DNA from: an uncultured Pseudomonadota bacterium | Lineage (GTDB): Bacteria; Pseudomonadota; Gammaproteobacteria; Burkholderiales; SG8-39 | Assembly: GCA_903921325.1 (NCBI GenBank) | Contig: CAIXPL010000008.1 | Location: forward strand, 62,001-126,000 | DNA: 64,000 nt | Direction: 5' to 3' | Part shown: positions 26,124-34,748 of the stretch, piece after piece | Layout: every line of letters begins with the position of its first letter | Numbering within the stretch: position 1 is the first letter of the stretch | Translations under genes and position numbers: made by a program | Notes under the pieces: generated by a model | The model's database searches: none | What the model saw: the letters and a program-made list of their open reading frames with translations, nothing else | What the model was told of the DNA's origin: nothing

Positions 26124-27759
26124 GTCCCTCGCGCACCCGCGCAATCAACGCCGCCGTCGATGCATCGTGCGTCTGCGCGGCCGGCGCCCCGCTCAATTCA
26201 GTCAGAATGTGACCGGCCAGTTGCTTGCCCAGCTCCACGCCCCATTGATCAAATGAGTTGATACCCCACAGCACGCCCTCGACAAATACCTTGTGTTCAT
26301 AGAGCGCAATCAGCGACCCCAGTCGATGTGGGTCAATCCGGTCGAGCAATAGAAACGTGCTGGGCCGATTGCCTGGAAAGGTGCGATGCGGGAGCGCGGC
26401 CTCAATCTCCTCAGGAGCAATCCCGCGCGCACTCAATTCAAGCCGCACTTCAGTGGCGCTCTTGCCGCGCATCAGCGCTTCGGCCTGAGCGAGGGCGTTG
26501 GCCAGCAGGATCGCCTGGTGGCCGGGCAGACTGTCAGCCGCCGCAACCGCAGCAATGAAATCGACTGGCGCAAACTGGGTGCCCTGATGCAAGAGCTGAA
26601 AGTAGGCATGCTGACCGTGAATGCCCGTTTCGCCCCATACCATCGGGCTCGTCTGGTGCGCCACCGGCATACCGTCGCTGCATACCGACTTGCCGTTTGA
26701 CTCCATTTCGAGCTGCTGCAGATAAGAGGGCAATCGACGCAGGCACTCGTTATACGGCGCCATCACGTGCGAACCGGCACCGAGACAGTTGACATTCCAG
26801 ATATCGAGCAGCGCCAATATCACCGGCAGATTGGCCTCAAACGGCGTCTGGCGAAAATGCCCATCCATTGCACGGGCACCGGCCAGCAGGTCACGAAACG
26901 CCGGCGGGCCGATCGCAATCATCACTGGCAGACCGATCGCCGACCAGAGCGAAAACCGGCCACCGACCCAGTCCCACAGCCCAAACACATGATCGGCTTC
27001 GATGCCAAACGCACGGGCCGCTTCAATGTGACTCGATACCGCCACAAAATGTTTGGCGATGGCCGAGGGCGGGGCGCCCGAGGCAAGGAACCATGATCGC
27101 GCCGATTGCGCATTGGTCATGGTCTCCTCGGTGGCAAAGCTCTTTGAGGCGATGATGAATAAGGTGGTAGCCGGCGCAAGCGTACGCAATGTTCGCGCAA
27201 ATTCGCTGCCGTCCACCGAGGACACGAAATGCATGCGCAGGCGCGCAGTGACCAGCGGGCGCAACGCCTCACAGGCCATCTGCGGCCCCAGATGCGAGCC
27301 GCCGATACCAATATGGACAATGTCGGTAATTGCCGCACCTTGCCAGCCGCGCCAATGACCGTCGCGCACTTTATCCGCCAGATTTGCCATGCGGACGCGG
27401 ACCGCTTCGATCGCCGGCATGATGTCAACGCCATCGAGCAACAGCGGCTCATCGGCCAGGCGACGCAGCGCCGTGTGCAGCACTGCCCGAGCTTCGGTGA
27501 CATTGATACGATCGCCGCGAAACATTGCTTCGATGTGCTCGCCGAGTGCCCGTGTGCGCGCCAGTTGCATCAAGAGCGAAATGGTTTCGCCAGTGATGCG
27601 CTGCTTGGAATAATCCACATGGAGGCCGCAGGCATTGCGCGAAAAGCGATCGGCACGACCCGGGTCGGCCGCGAACAGATCGCGCATCTGCAGCGATCGC
27701 GTCTGGTCGCGATGCTGCTCAAGCAGCGCCCAGGTATCGCGTTCAGAGCCAGTTGGCAC
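26110..27759 (-). CDS. pgi: Glucose-6-phosphate isomerase
   Basis: Interconverts glucose 6-phosphate and fructose 6-phosphate in glycolysis and gluconeogenesis. From GTG 27759 the protein is 549 residues, the family's usual length. Marks are IGIGGSHLGPQMACEAL, FIIASKSFATEETMTNA, the signature VWGETGIHGQHAYFQLLHQG, and SFDQWGVELGKQLA at the C-terminus. A TTG at 27792 is also open but overlaps corA by 50 bases and adds residues not typical of the family. The GTG start overlaps corA by 17 bases, so the two genes are probably cotranscribed. Confidence 0.95.
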   Translation of the reverse strand: MPTGSERDTWALLEQHRDQTRSLQMRDLFAADPGRADRFSRNACGLHVDYSKQRITGETISLLMQLARTRALGEHIEAMFRGDRINVTEARAVLHTALRRLADEPLLLDGVDIMPAIEAVRVRMANLADKVRDGHWRGWQGAAITDIVHIGIGGSHLGPQMACEALRPLVTARLRMHFVSSVDGSEFARTLRTLAPATTLFIIASKSFATEETMTNAQSARSWFLASGAPPSAIAKHFVAVSSHIEAARAFGIEADHVFGLWDWVGGRFSLWSAIGLPVMIAIGPPAFRDLLAGARAMDGHFRQTPFEANLPVILALLDIWNVNCLGAGSHVMAPYNECLRRLPSYLQQLEMESNGKSVCSDGMPVAHQTSPMVWGETGIHGQHAYFQLLHQGTQFAPVDFIAAVAAADSLPGHQAILLANALAQAEALMRGKSATEVRLELSARGIAPEEIEAALPHRTFPGNRPSTFLLLDRIDPHRLGSLIALYEHKVFVEGVLWGINSFDQWGVELGKQLAGHILTELSGAPAAQTHDASTAALIARVREGLRSQ

Positions 27760-28723
27760 GTTGCAGTTTCCGGTAGAGCCAGACGCTTCCAAATACCACG
27801 ACCGCCATCACGAGCGGGTAGCCGTAGGGCCACTCGAGCTCAGGCATTACCCTGAAATTCATGCCATACATGCTGAACACCATGGTCGGAATGGCCAGTA
27901 TCGCGCCCCACCCCGCCAGGCGCTTGACCACTTCATTCTGTACTGCATTGACCAGAGCGAGATTGACATGCATGGCGTCAGTCGCCATTTCACGGATATT
28001 GTGCACCGTCTGGTCGAGCCGCCGAATGTGATCCTCGATGTCGCGGAAATAGATGTGGCTGTCTTTCGGAATGATGTCGCTATGCAATCGGGTGAGCTCT
28101 TTGCACACTTCGCGCACTGGCGACACCGCGGCATGAATCTGCATCAGTTGTGTCTTCAAATCGTAGAGTTCTTCCAGGCGCCGGCGATCGAAATGGTCAT
28201 CGAACAATTCGGTCTCAAGGCGTGAGAAGCGGGCGCGCAGCGCCTCCACGATCGGCAAATAGTTGTCGACCACGAAATCCATGATCGCATAGAGCACAAA
28301 GCCGGGCCCGCGCGCGAGCCGGGTCGGCGTGCTCTCACAGCGCTCACGCACTTTGGAATAGGACGCCGAAGGGCCATGGCGCACCGACACCACGAAGCGC
28401 CGCCCGACGAACACATTGGTCTCGCCAAAGCGAATCTCATCGCCATTGCCCTGTGCGGTCTGCAGGACCAGAAACAGCGTCTCGCCATATTCCTCGAGCT
28501 TGGGTCGCTGATGTTCGCCAATCGCGTCTTCAATGGCCAGATCGTGCAAGCCGAACTCGGTCTGAATTGAACGCATCAGCGGTTCATCAGGATCGAGCAA
28601 CCCCACCCAGACAAACGTCCCCGCCTGATCAAGCACGTCACTGATCTGATCGATTGAGATGCGGCCCGTCTGCACGCCATCCTTGTAGGCAATGCAGTTG
28701 ACGATCATGGCTTGTGCATTCAT
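27743..28723 (-). CDS. corA: CorA-type magnesium/cobalt transporter
   Basis: 326-residue pentameric divalent-metal channel. A long cytoplasmic helical domain is followed by two C-terminal membrane helices, with the selectivity motif YGMNF between them (MYGMNFRVMPELEWPYGYP). ATG 28723 has a perfect AGGAGG 6 bases upstream. It is upstream of pgi in one transcript. It could equally import Mg2+ or export Co2+/Zn2+, as CorA/ZntB relatives differ. Confidence 0.95.
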   Translation of the reverse strand: MNAQAMIVNCIAYKDGVQTGRISIDQISDVLDQAGTFVWVGLLDPDEPLMRSIQTEFGLHDLAIEDAIGEHQRPKLEEYGETLFLVLQTAQGNGDEIRFGETNVFVGRRFVVSVRHGPSASYSKVRERCESTPTRLARGPGFVLYAIMDFVVDNYLPIVEALRARFSRLETELFDDHFDRRRLEELYDLKTQLMQIHAAVSPVREVCKELTRLHSDIIPKDSHIYFRDIEDHIRRLDQTVHNIREMATDAMHVNLALVNAVQNEVVKRLAGWGAILAIPTMVFSMYGMNFRVMPELEWPYGYPLVMAVVVFGSVWLYRKLQRANWL

Positions 28724-28895
28724 CCGGTGCCTCCTGCGCTGAGCACGCGCCGCAGTATAGCCGCGCGCCCGTCTGTCACGCGGATGTCATTGATCCGTCG
28801 TGCCGGCACAAAAGGTTCAGCACGCCGCCCGCAGGGCCCGGCCAGACGCCGGGATGTTGCTGACAAGGCTCAGCGAAAACCCCAATTTGGGTGCT

Positions 28896-29930
28896 TCAAA
28901 GTTCGGCAAGACTCGGGCCAAAGTGCTCCTCGTCGCCATCGCGACGAAACAGTTCAAGCAACTTCTGACGCATGAGCAATCCGGGGCGATCGGTATCCAT
29001 ATGAAACTCGATACGACGCGTCGTGTCGATGCAGGCATCGGCCTCGGTGGATTCCAGGATGCGCTTATCCTCCAGTGTGACGGCACGATCAAACGCAATG
29101 GCGTTAGCCACCGGGAGATCCTGTTCGGTATCGCTGCGGTAACACCACTGTATGACCATGATGCTCGCATCATCGATCGGCGTGGCACAGGTGATGATGT
29201 CGTGCTTCAGGCCACCTGGATAGCTGATCGCCAGACGCCGTATGAACGGCATGTACCAGGTGCCGCGCATGGTTCGAACCGTTTGCTCGCCGGTTGATCC
29301 GGTGACCGCCCGCGCCGTTTCGTCATGGTTCTTCACCGGCGTCTCGACCAGCGTCTCCAGACCCCACTCCGCGGGCGTGATCTTCATGAGCGGTGGTTGT
29401 TCCTGCTCGCGGATGCCAAAGGTCTGTCGATGCACATAGGCAATGTGCGACATGTCGAACGAATTTTCCATCAAGCGTAGCGCGGCGCAGGTCCAGCGCT
29501 CATAGAACTGGTCGATCTGACGAAAGCCCGGGTCGCTCGCCTGCTCAAACTCCGGAATCGGGGTGTAGGGTGACTCGAGGGCCACCCAGACATATCCATA
29601 GCGGCTCGCGCATTCAAAGGCCCGCGTGCGGGCATTGGCCGGTATCGCGCTATCGGGTTGCTGCGGTATGCGTACGCAACGGCCGCTGCGATCGTAGGTC
29701 CAGCCGTGATAGCCGCAGACCACATTGCCCGCCTCGCACCAGCCAAGTGACAGTTGCGCGGTGCGATGGCAGCAGCGATCGCGCAGCGCTGCCGGCTCAC
29801 CATCGGCCGCCATGAACAACACGAGATGTTCGCCCAACAGCGTGAACGGCCGTGGCCCGCTCGCCAAGTGCGATAGCGGCATGACGGGATACCAGAAATG
29901 ACGAAGTGACTTCTGTTGGGTCACCAGCAT
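28896..29930 (-). CDS. Rieske non-haem iron oxygenase, alpha subunit
   Basis: 344 residues. The Rieske [2Fe-2S] ligands are C53-x-H55 and C72-x2-H75. The mononuclear iron site is D159-x2-H162-x4-H167 in ENSFDMSHIAYVH. The closest relatives in form are phthalate dioxygenase, vanillate O-demethylase and N-demethylases, single-subunit oxygenases that need a separate reductase. None is encoded nearby. It is the last gene of the run that begins with the peptide-type ABC importer, though 117 bp separate it from the creatininase gene, so it may also have its own promoter. An N- or O-demethylation or ring hydroxylation is plausible. Confidence 0.9.
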   Translation of the reverse strand: MLVTQQKSLRHFWYPVMPLSHLASGPRPFTLLGEHLVLFMAADGEPAALRDRCCHRTAQLSLGWCEAGNVVCGYHGWTYDRSGRCVRIPQQPDSAIPANARTRAFECASRYGYVWVALESPYTPIPEFEQASDPGFRQIDQFYERWTCAALRLMENSFDMSHIAYVHRQTFGIREQEQPPLMKITPAEWGLETLVETPVKNHDETARAVTGSTGEQTVRTMRGTWYMPFIRRLAISYPGGLKHDIITCATPIDDASIMVIQWCYRSDTEQDLPVANAIAFDRAVTLEDKRILESTEADACIDTTRRIEFHMDTDRPGLLMRQKLLELFRRDGDEEHFGPSLAEL

Positions 29931-30047
29931 GGTGCAATCTCCGTGGGCGTTCGTGCGATCAATTCAGACCAGAAATGTCGAAGTGATGAAGTCACTTCTA
30001 TTGGACCACCAGAATGAGCCATTCTGGCAGGAGCTCGTGCGATCCAT
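29891..30047. repeat. Imperfect 77-bp direct duplication at the 5' end of the Rieske gene
   Basis: ACCAGAAATGWCGAAGTGA at 29891 recurs at 29968, followed in both copies by CTTCTRTTGG and, later, by TCGTGCGATCMATTCA. The first copy covers the oxygenase start codon and N-terminus, the second fills the gap to the creatininase gene. The second copy has lost its reading frame, so it looks like a decayed tandem duplication. Confidence 0.65.
29988..29998. promoter_or_regulatory. Palindrome GAAGTCACTTC upstream of the Rieske gene
   Basis: A 5-1-5 palindrome. The 7-bp inverted pair GAAGTGA (29980-29986) / TCACTTC (29992-29998) also surrounds it. A sister palindrome GAAGTGACTTC lies inside the gene at 29903-29913. 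It could be a regulator site or just part of the local duplication. Confidence 0.35.
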
Positions 30048-30848
30048 TCACGATGGCTGGCGAAAGCGATGCATATCGGCGATCAGATCCGCCCAGCCTC
30101 GCGCCAGTGAATCAAGCAAAGTGGCGCCATTGTGCGCGTTCGCGGCCAGTGGATCGCCCATCACGCCGCTTGCGCTCAGGTCATGGGTCAGCCAGGCGAA
30201 TGAGCGCGCACCCTCGATGGATATGAGGCTGTCGGTGGGCAGATCGCGTGGCCATTCGGCGCGCGCGCGGTCCATGCGAACTGTATCCGGAGCGAGCGCC
30301 AGCATGAGCGCGGTTTCCGCCGCCCCGCCATGAATGCCCAACTGCATCTCGCGAGCGCTGAAGAGCGTATTCGCGCAATTGGGCACCGACCAGATAAAGA
30401 GCGGAAACACTGTCAGATCGCGATGGCGCTCGCGCGCATCACGTGCAGCTATTTCAACCACCTGCGGCTGTCCGCCATGGCCGTTTACCAGCGCCAATTT
30501 GCGAAATCCGCTGCGATAAAGCGAATCGAGCACCTCAGCCAGCGTGGCAAGCAGCGTCTGTGCGCTCAGGGTGACCGTACCCGGAAAATCTATGTGCTCG
30601 TTCGACTTGCCGTAGCACAGCGGCGGTAGCGCATAGCAGGGCAGGGCCGTTGGCAGGCGCTGCATGGCATGGCCCAGCACCCCCATCAGAATCACGGTAT
30701 CAACCGCAGTGGGCAAATGCGGCCCATGCTGTTCAATCGCACCTACCGGTTGGATCACCAGCGTATTTTCACGGTCGGGCAGCGCGGCGACTTCGTCCGT
30801 GGTGAGGTAAGGAAGGAATCGCGCGGGTGGTATCCAGGTATGCAGCAT
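30048..30848 (-). CDS. Creatininase-family amidohydrolase
   Basis: 266 residues of the creatininase/creatinine amidohydrolase family, metal-dependent hydrolases of cyclic or linear amides. The metal-site motif is E39-Q-H41 with D50 in PVGAIEQHGPHLPTAVDT, and LVNGHGGQPQVVEIA follows. The family is broad (creatinine, formamides, MftE-type peptides), so the substrate is open. Thirteen bases separate it from the cupin upstream. With the AtzE-like amidase and the cysteine hydrolase it gives three different amide-cleaving enzymes in one transcript. Confidence 0.9.
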   Translation of the reverse strand: MLHTWIPPARFLPYLTTDEVAALPDRENTLVIQPVGAIEQHGPHLPTAVDTVILMGVLGHAMQRLPTALPCYALPPLCYGKSNEHIDFPGTVTLSAQTLLATLAEVLDSLYRSGFRKLALVNGHGGQPQVVEIAARDARERHRDLTVFPLFIWSVPNCANTLFSAREMQLGIHGGAAETALMLALAPDTVRMDRARAEWPRDLPTDSLISIEGARSFAWLTHDLSASGVMGDPLAANAHNGATLLDSLARGWADLIADMHRFRQPS

Positions 30849-30861
30849 CGTGCGGTTCGCC

Positions 30862-31302
30862 TTATCGAATGGGCAGGTCGCGGGTCCCTAGGATACGCAA
30901 GTCCTGCGCATCAAGCCGCTCCTGTGTCCCACGGCGGATCAGATCGGCAAAGTCCTCATCCGGCACCATGGTGCTGATGCAATAGAGCCGTGTGTCACCG
31001 GTATTGCGCACCACATGCCCGGTCCCCGCGCGCACCAGAAAGCTGTCACCGGCGCGCAAGGCCACTTCGGCACCATCACACAACGCCACGCCTTCCCCGT
31101 GCAGCACAAAAAACAATTCGTCGGCCCGCTTGTGCACATTGGGTGGGGTGGCCCCGCCCACATCAAATATCTCGATCACACTGATGAAGCTCACGCCATC
31201 GCCGAGCGGGTCGGTCAGAATAGCGAAACGATTGGTGTCACTGGCCTTGATCCGGTACACCGGATGATCCCCTAGGCGCCGCGCCCGGGCAGGTGCGCTC
31301 AT
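30862..31302 (-). CDS. Cupin-domain protein
   Basis: 146-residue single cupin. The barrel has HKRADELFFVLHGEGVALCD (His and Glu of motif 1) and LRAGDSFLVRAGTGHVVRN (His of motif 2). The ATG overlaps the stop of the cysteine hydrolase by 4 bases. No enzymatic role can be assigned; a metal-dependent isomerase or small-molecule sensor is possible. Confidence 0.85.
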   Translation of the reverse strand: MSAPARARRLGDHPVYRIKASDTNRFAILTDPLGDGVSFISVIEIFDVGGATPPNVHKRADELFFVLHGEGVALCDGAEVALRAGDSFLVRAGTGHVVRNTGDTRLYCISTMVPDEDFADLIRRGTQERLDAQDLRILGTRDLPIR

Positions 31303-32096
31303 TGCGATTCCAGGGCACGCAGGGCGGCGATCAGATCACCTGACTGGGCGGTGAAACCGAAACACTGCCGTACGTTATAGACGGTGGCATCCCAACAAAA
31401 AGCGGGAGAAGTCGTGGCGCTGCAATCCTCCAGCATCAGAGTGTCAAAGCCCAGACAGTTGGCATCGATGAGTGTGGCCAGCACACACTGATCGGCGTTG
31501 ACTCCGGCAAACAGCACCGTGGTAATGCCGCGATTGCGCAGAATGCTATCGAGTTCGGTGTCCCAGAATCCGCTCATGCGATACTTGTCGACATGCAGAT
31601 CGGTGTCTGCCGCGACAAGCCCGTCCACGATGGCAGCCGAGGGGCTGCCTTTCTCAAGGACACGGGCACCGTCGGCGCGCCCAGGCAGGCAATCACCCAA
31701 TCCGACACTGCGCCCGTCTGGATTGTAGACGTGCAACAGCGCCGGGGGCAGATTCGCCCGGTCAGGCCGGTTGCCCCAGTTCAACCAGATCACCGCAACA
31801 CCATGCCGCCGCAGCTCGGGCAGCAATCGGGCCAAGGGTTCAATCGGTGTACGCGCCGGCGTGATGTCCACCCCGATATGCGCGAGCCAGCCATCCGCGG
31901 CGCAGAAGTCGTTTTGCATATCGATGATGATGAGCGCGCTCTTGGCGGCATCGATCATCACTGATTGCGGCAACGCATTGAAAGCAAGCAGACGAACCGG
32001 GCGCGCGGCGCGGCTCATGTCCACCTGCTGCGCGGTTACCTGCCAGTCATTGCCCTCGCGGGCGCCCAGCCGCCGCCGCTCTTCAGCCCATGTCAC
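31299..32096 (-). CDS. Isochorismatase-family cysteine hydrolase
   Basis: 265 residues. The triad is visible as D59 (ALIIIDMQNDF), K171 (VDKYRMSGFWDT) and C204 (GVNADQCVLAT). Relatives include N-carbamoylsarcosine amidase, biuret hydrolase and ureidoacrylate hydrolase RutB. Beside a creatininase and an AtzG/AtzE pair, a biuret- or carbamoyl-cleaving role fits best, but this is inference. The first 46 residues precede the family core, and a shorter start at MIDAAKSAL is possible. It overlaps the binding-protein gene by 4 bases. Confidence 0.9.
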   Translation of the reverse strand: MTWAEERRRLGAREGNDWQVTAQQVDMSRAARPVRLLAFNALPQSVMIDAAKSALIIIDMQNDFCAADGWLAHIGVDITPARTPIEPLARLLPELRRHGVAVIWLNWGNRPDRANLPPALLHVYNPDGRSVGLGDCLPGRADGARVLEKGSPSAAIVDGLVAADTDLHVDKYRMSGFWDTELDSILRNRGITTVLFAGVNADQCVLATLIDANCLGFDTLMLEDCSATTSPAFCWDATVYNVRQCFGFTAQSGDLIAALRALESQ

Positions 32097-33100
32097 GGCA
32101 TGACCTTAAGATCACGCACGAACTGCAGCGTGTACGCCTGGCGGCAATCGACATCGGGCTTGAGCAGGTCTTGTGAAGTCATGTAGTCGCAGGTCTTCTT
32201 CCAGCGGTCATCGGTCATGATACCAATGCCCAGACGCGCCGCATCGCCCCCGGTGATTACGCCGGTCTCCTTGAGCTTGACCACTGCATAGGCCAGTTGC
32301 TCCTCGGTCATGTTCGGGTTGTCTTTGCGGATCAACGCGTTGGCCGGCGCCGGGTCAGCCAGATACGACCGCCAGCCCTCCAGCGACGCGCGCACGAACC
32401 GCGCAATCACATCGGGACGTTCGCGTACGGTCTTTTGCAGAGTGACCATGGTGGTGCCATAGGGCGGATAGCCCTGGTCAGCAAACAGGAAGAAGCGCGC
32501 CTTCACATTGTTCTTCTCCGCCTGGAACGGCTCGGAGGACAGATAAGCCTGTTGCGCCAGCGTTGCATCGGCAAAAAACGGCTGCAGGTTGAATGTGTAG
32601 GCGCGCAGCTGCTCGTCGCCAAAGCCGTAGCGGTGCTTGAGCCACGGCCACCAGGTCGAGCGCGCCGTCGCAGCGGCGAGAATGGTATGACCTTTCAGTC
32701 CGGCGAGGGTGTCGATATCGGCATGGGCCATGATCCCCTGCACATCCTGCTGGAAGCTGGTGCCCACCGTGATGACCGGCATGCCGGCCTCCAGTCCCTT
32801 GAGCACCTGGAAGTCATAGCCCATGATGACATCGGCCACCCCGCCGAGCATTTGCTGCATGCCGTTCACCTGCGGGCCACCCATGCGAAGGGTGACATCC
32901 AGCCCGGCTTTCTGGTAAAGACCGGCGGCCTGTGCCTGATAGAAACCGCCGTGCTCGGCCTGGGCAAACCAACTGGTCATGAAGGTAAGCTTGTCGGCCG
33001 CCACCGCGGCAAAGGACGCCGTGACCGCACCGACGCTCATCAGCAAAGCGACACCAAACCGACGCGAAACACCCTGCGGGCAAGACGATACGTTGTTCAT
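32093..33100 (-). CDS. NMT1/THI5-like ABC substrate-binding protein
   Basis: 335 residues with a Sec signal peptide (VALLMSVGAVTASFAAVAAD). The mature part has KLTFMTSWFAQAEHGGFYQA, LYQKAGLDVTLRMGGPQVNG and GVADVIMGYDFQVLKGLEAG, typical of receptors for thiamine or pyrimidine precursors, riboflavin, nitrate/taurine-like ligands. Its normal partners, an SsuC-like permease and SsuB-like ATPase, are not in the window. The only ABC importer here is of the dipeptide type, which uses a different receptor fold. Confidence 0.9.
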   Translation of the reverse strand: MNNVSSCPQGVSRRFGVALLMSVGAVTASFAAVAADKLTFMTSWFAQAEHGGFYQAQAAGLYQKAGLDVTLRMGGPQVNGMQQMLGGVADVIMGYDFQVLKGLEAGMPVITVGTSFQQDVQGIMAHADIDTLAGLKGHTILAAATARSTWWPWLKHRYGFGDEQLRAYTFNLQPFFADATLAQQAYLSSEPFQAEKNNVKARFFLFADQGYPPYGTTMVTLQKTVRERPDVIARFVRASLEGWRSYLADPAPANALIRKDNPNMTEEQLAYAVVKLKETGVITGGDAARLGIGIMTDDRWKKTCDYMTSQDLLKPDVDCRQAYTLQFVRDLKVMP

Positions 33101-33139
33101 ACCAGTGCCTCCTAGAAGAATGATTGAGACGGAATCGGC

Positions 33140-34549
33140 CTACAACCCGGCCTGCACGGGCGCGGTCGCAATCCCCTGATGCTCGAGCCAGGCCGCGGCG
33201 CGCAGGCACAAATCTTCGCGCCAGGGTCGCGCAATGATCTGCACGGCGATCGGCATACCGTTCTCGCCAACACCGCTCACCGGCACTGCGGCCACCGGCA
33301 ATCCGGCAAAGGAAATCGGCTGGGTCAGCAAACCCATATTGGCGCGCGCCGGCAGGTCAACCCCGTTCAGATGCATCGTCTCGGTGCCGATCTTCCAGGC
33401 CTCCACCGGGGTGGCCGCGGCAAGCAAGAGATCGTATTGACCAAACGCATCGAGCACCTGCTCGCAATACCAGCGGCGCACCCGCTGGGCGCGCAGCACC
33501 CAGGCCGCCGGCACCAGCGCGCCGGCCAACCAGCGTTCGCGCAGTACCGGATCGAAATCGTCGATGCGCGAGCGGATATCGTCAAAATGCTGGCCTGCCC
33601 CCTCGGCTGCGGTCATGACGAAGGCGGCGCCCCGGGCTACGTCGGTGGCAGGAAACAGCACCTCATCACTGGCCTTCAGCGCGCTCGCCACCGCCTGCAC
33701 GGCACCTCGCGCAGCAGGACCCGCGTGCTCATGAAAATACCCCCCCAGCACTCCGATCCGCAGTCCCTGCACACCCTGCCCGATCAGGGATGACACGGGT
33801 TCCAGCGCACGATGGGCACAGGCCGGGTCCAGTCGATCAGGGCCCTGCATCATGTCGTAGGCGAGGGCGAGATCGGCCGCGGTTCGTGCAAACGGCCCGA
33901 CATGATCAAGACTGGGGACAAAGGGCACTGATCCGGCACGAGACAAGCGGCCGAATGTGGGTTTCAGGCCGAAAATCCCGCACATTGAGGATGGAACACG
34001 AATCGATCCATTGGTGTCCGTGCCAAGCGAAATCGGCACCAGACCGGCTGCCACTGCAGCGGCTGATCCACCCGACGAACCGCCCGCAATACGGCTCGGA
34101 TCGCGCGGATTACGGGTCACGCCATCATGAAAATTTTCAGTGGTAAATCCGTAGGCGTACTCATCCATATTGAGCGCGCCCATCGGGATCGCCCCAGCCC
34201 GAATAAGCCGGCTCACGATGGTCGCATCCTGCTTCGCCGGCGCTCGCTCGCGATGAATCTTCGAACCAGCCACCGTGGTGAGACCCTCCAGATCAAAGAG
34301 GTTTTTCACTGCGAACGGAACGCCAGCAAGCGGCAGCAGCGATTGCCCGCGGGCGCGCAACGCATCAATCGTTGCCGCGGTTGCGAGCGCCCGATCGGCC
34401 GTCACCGCGGTAAAGCTGTTCAGCGTGCGGTCGACCCGCGCGATACGGTCAAGGCTCGCCTGTACCAGTTCGGTTGCGCTGCACGCGCCGGCTGCAATGG
34501 CACGCGCAATGGCGCGCGCGCTACCCAATTCCAGCGCGGAACTAGTCAT
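33140..34549 (-). CDS. AtzE/HpxY-family amidase
   Basis: 469-residue amidase-signature enzyme. The triad K82 (PFAVKNLFD), S158 ([12 protein letters not shown]) and S182 ([11 protein letters not shown]) is intact. The preceding 68-residue gene is AtzG-like, and an AtzG-AtzE pair forms the 1-carboxybiuret hydrolase of cyanuric acid breakdown; HpxX-HpxY of purine nitrogen use is the alternative. ATG 34549 is used because homology begins there; it overlaps the AtzG-like gene by 8 bases. No cyanuric acid hydrolase or allophanate hydrolase is seen, so the actual substrate may be another ureide. Confidence 0.88.
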   Translation of the reverse strand: MTSSALELGSARAIARAIAAGACSATELVQASLDRIARVDRTLNSFTAVTADRALATAATIDALRARGQSLLPLAGVPFAVKNLFDLEGLTTVAGSKIHRERAPAKQDATIVSRLIRAGAIPMGALNMDEYAYGFTTENFHDGVTRNPRDPSRIAGGSSGGSAAAVAAGLVPISLGTDTNGSIRVPSSMCGIFGLKPTFGRLSRAGSVPFVPSLDHVGPFARTAADLALAYDMMQGPDRLDPACAHRALEPVSSLIGQGVQGLRIGVLGGYFHEHAGPAARGAVQAVASALKASDEVLFPATDVARGAAFVMTAAEGAGQHFDDIRSRIDDFDPVLRERWLAGALVPAAWVLRAQRVRRWYCEQVLDAFGQYDLLLAAATPVEAWKIGTETMHLNGVDLPARANMGLLTQPISFAGLPVAAVPVSGVGENGMPIAVQIIARPWREDLCLRAAAWLEHQGIATAPVQAGL

Positions 34550-34748
34550 GGCGAAATACCGCCGCGGGTTCCGCCGCCTCATCGAGCGGATGCGCCATGA
34601 CGCGCGCCGCGATTGCCGCGATGCGTGCGAACTGAATCTCCACCCCTGCGCGGTAAGTCTGCGGTATGTCGATCCCCACGGCCGCGGCGAGCGCGACTGT
34701 CACCGCCACGACGTCTGGGTCTGGATGACTGGGCTTATGAGCTGACAT
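34542..34748 (-). CDS. AtzG-like small amidase subunit (DUF4089)
   Basis: 68 residues, MSAHKPSHPDPDVVAVTVAL at the N-terminus and RAGVEIQFARIAAIAARVMA, then [15 protein letters not shown]. This is the GatC-like small partner that stabilises AtzE-type amidases. ATG 34748 lies inside the 3' end of the upstream ATPase gene (14 bases overlap), and the stop overlaps the amidase start by 8, so all three are coupled. A longer frame to 34868 is antisense-like and rejected. Confidence 0.85.
   Translation of the reverse strand: MSAHKPSHPDPDVVAVTVALAAAVGIDIPQTYRAGVEIQFARIAAIAARVMAHPLDEAAEPAAVFRHD

Noticed and set aside
28880-28892. CCCAA/TTGGG palindrome after the Rieske gene as terminator
   Set aside because: The loop would be one base and only four T residues follow.
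33140-34748. Calling the amidase and its partner a cyanuric acid degradation pathway
   Set aside because: No cyanuric acid hydrolase or allophanate hydrolase is present; only the AtzE/AtzG-like pair is supported.
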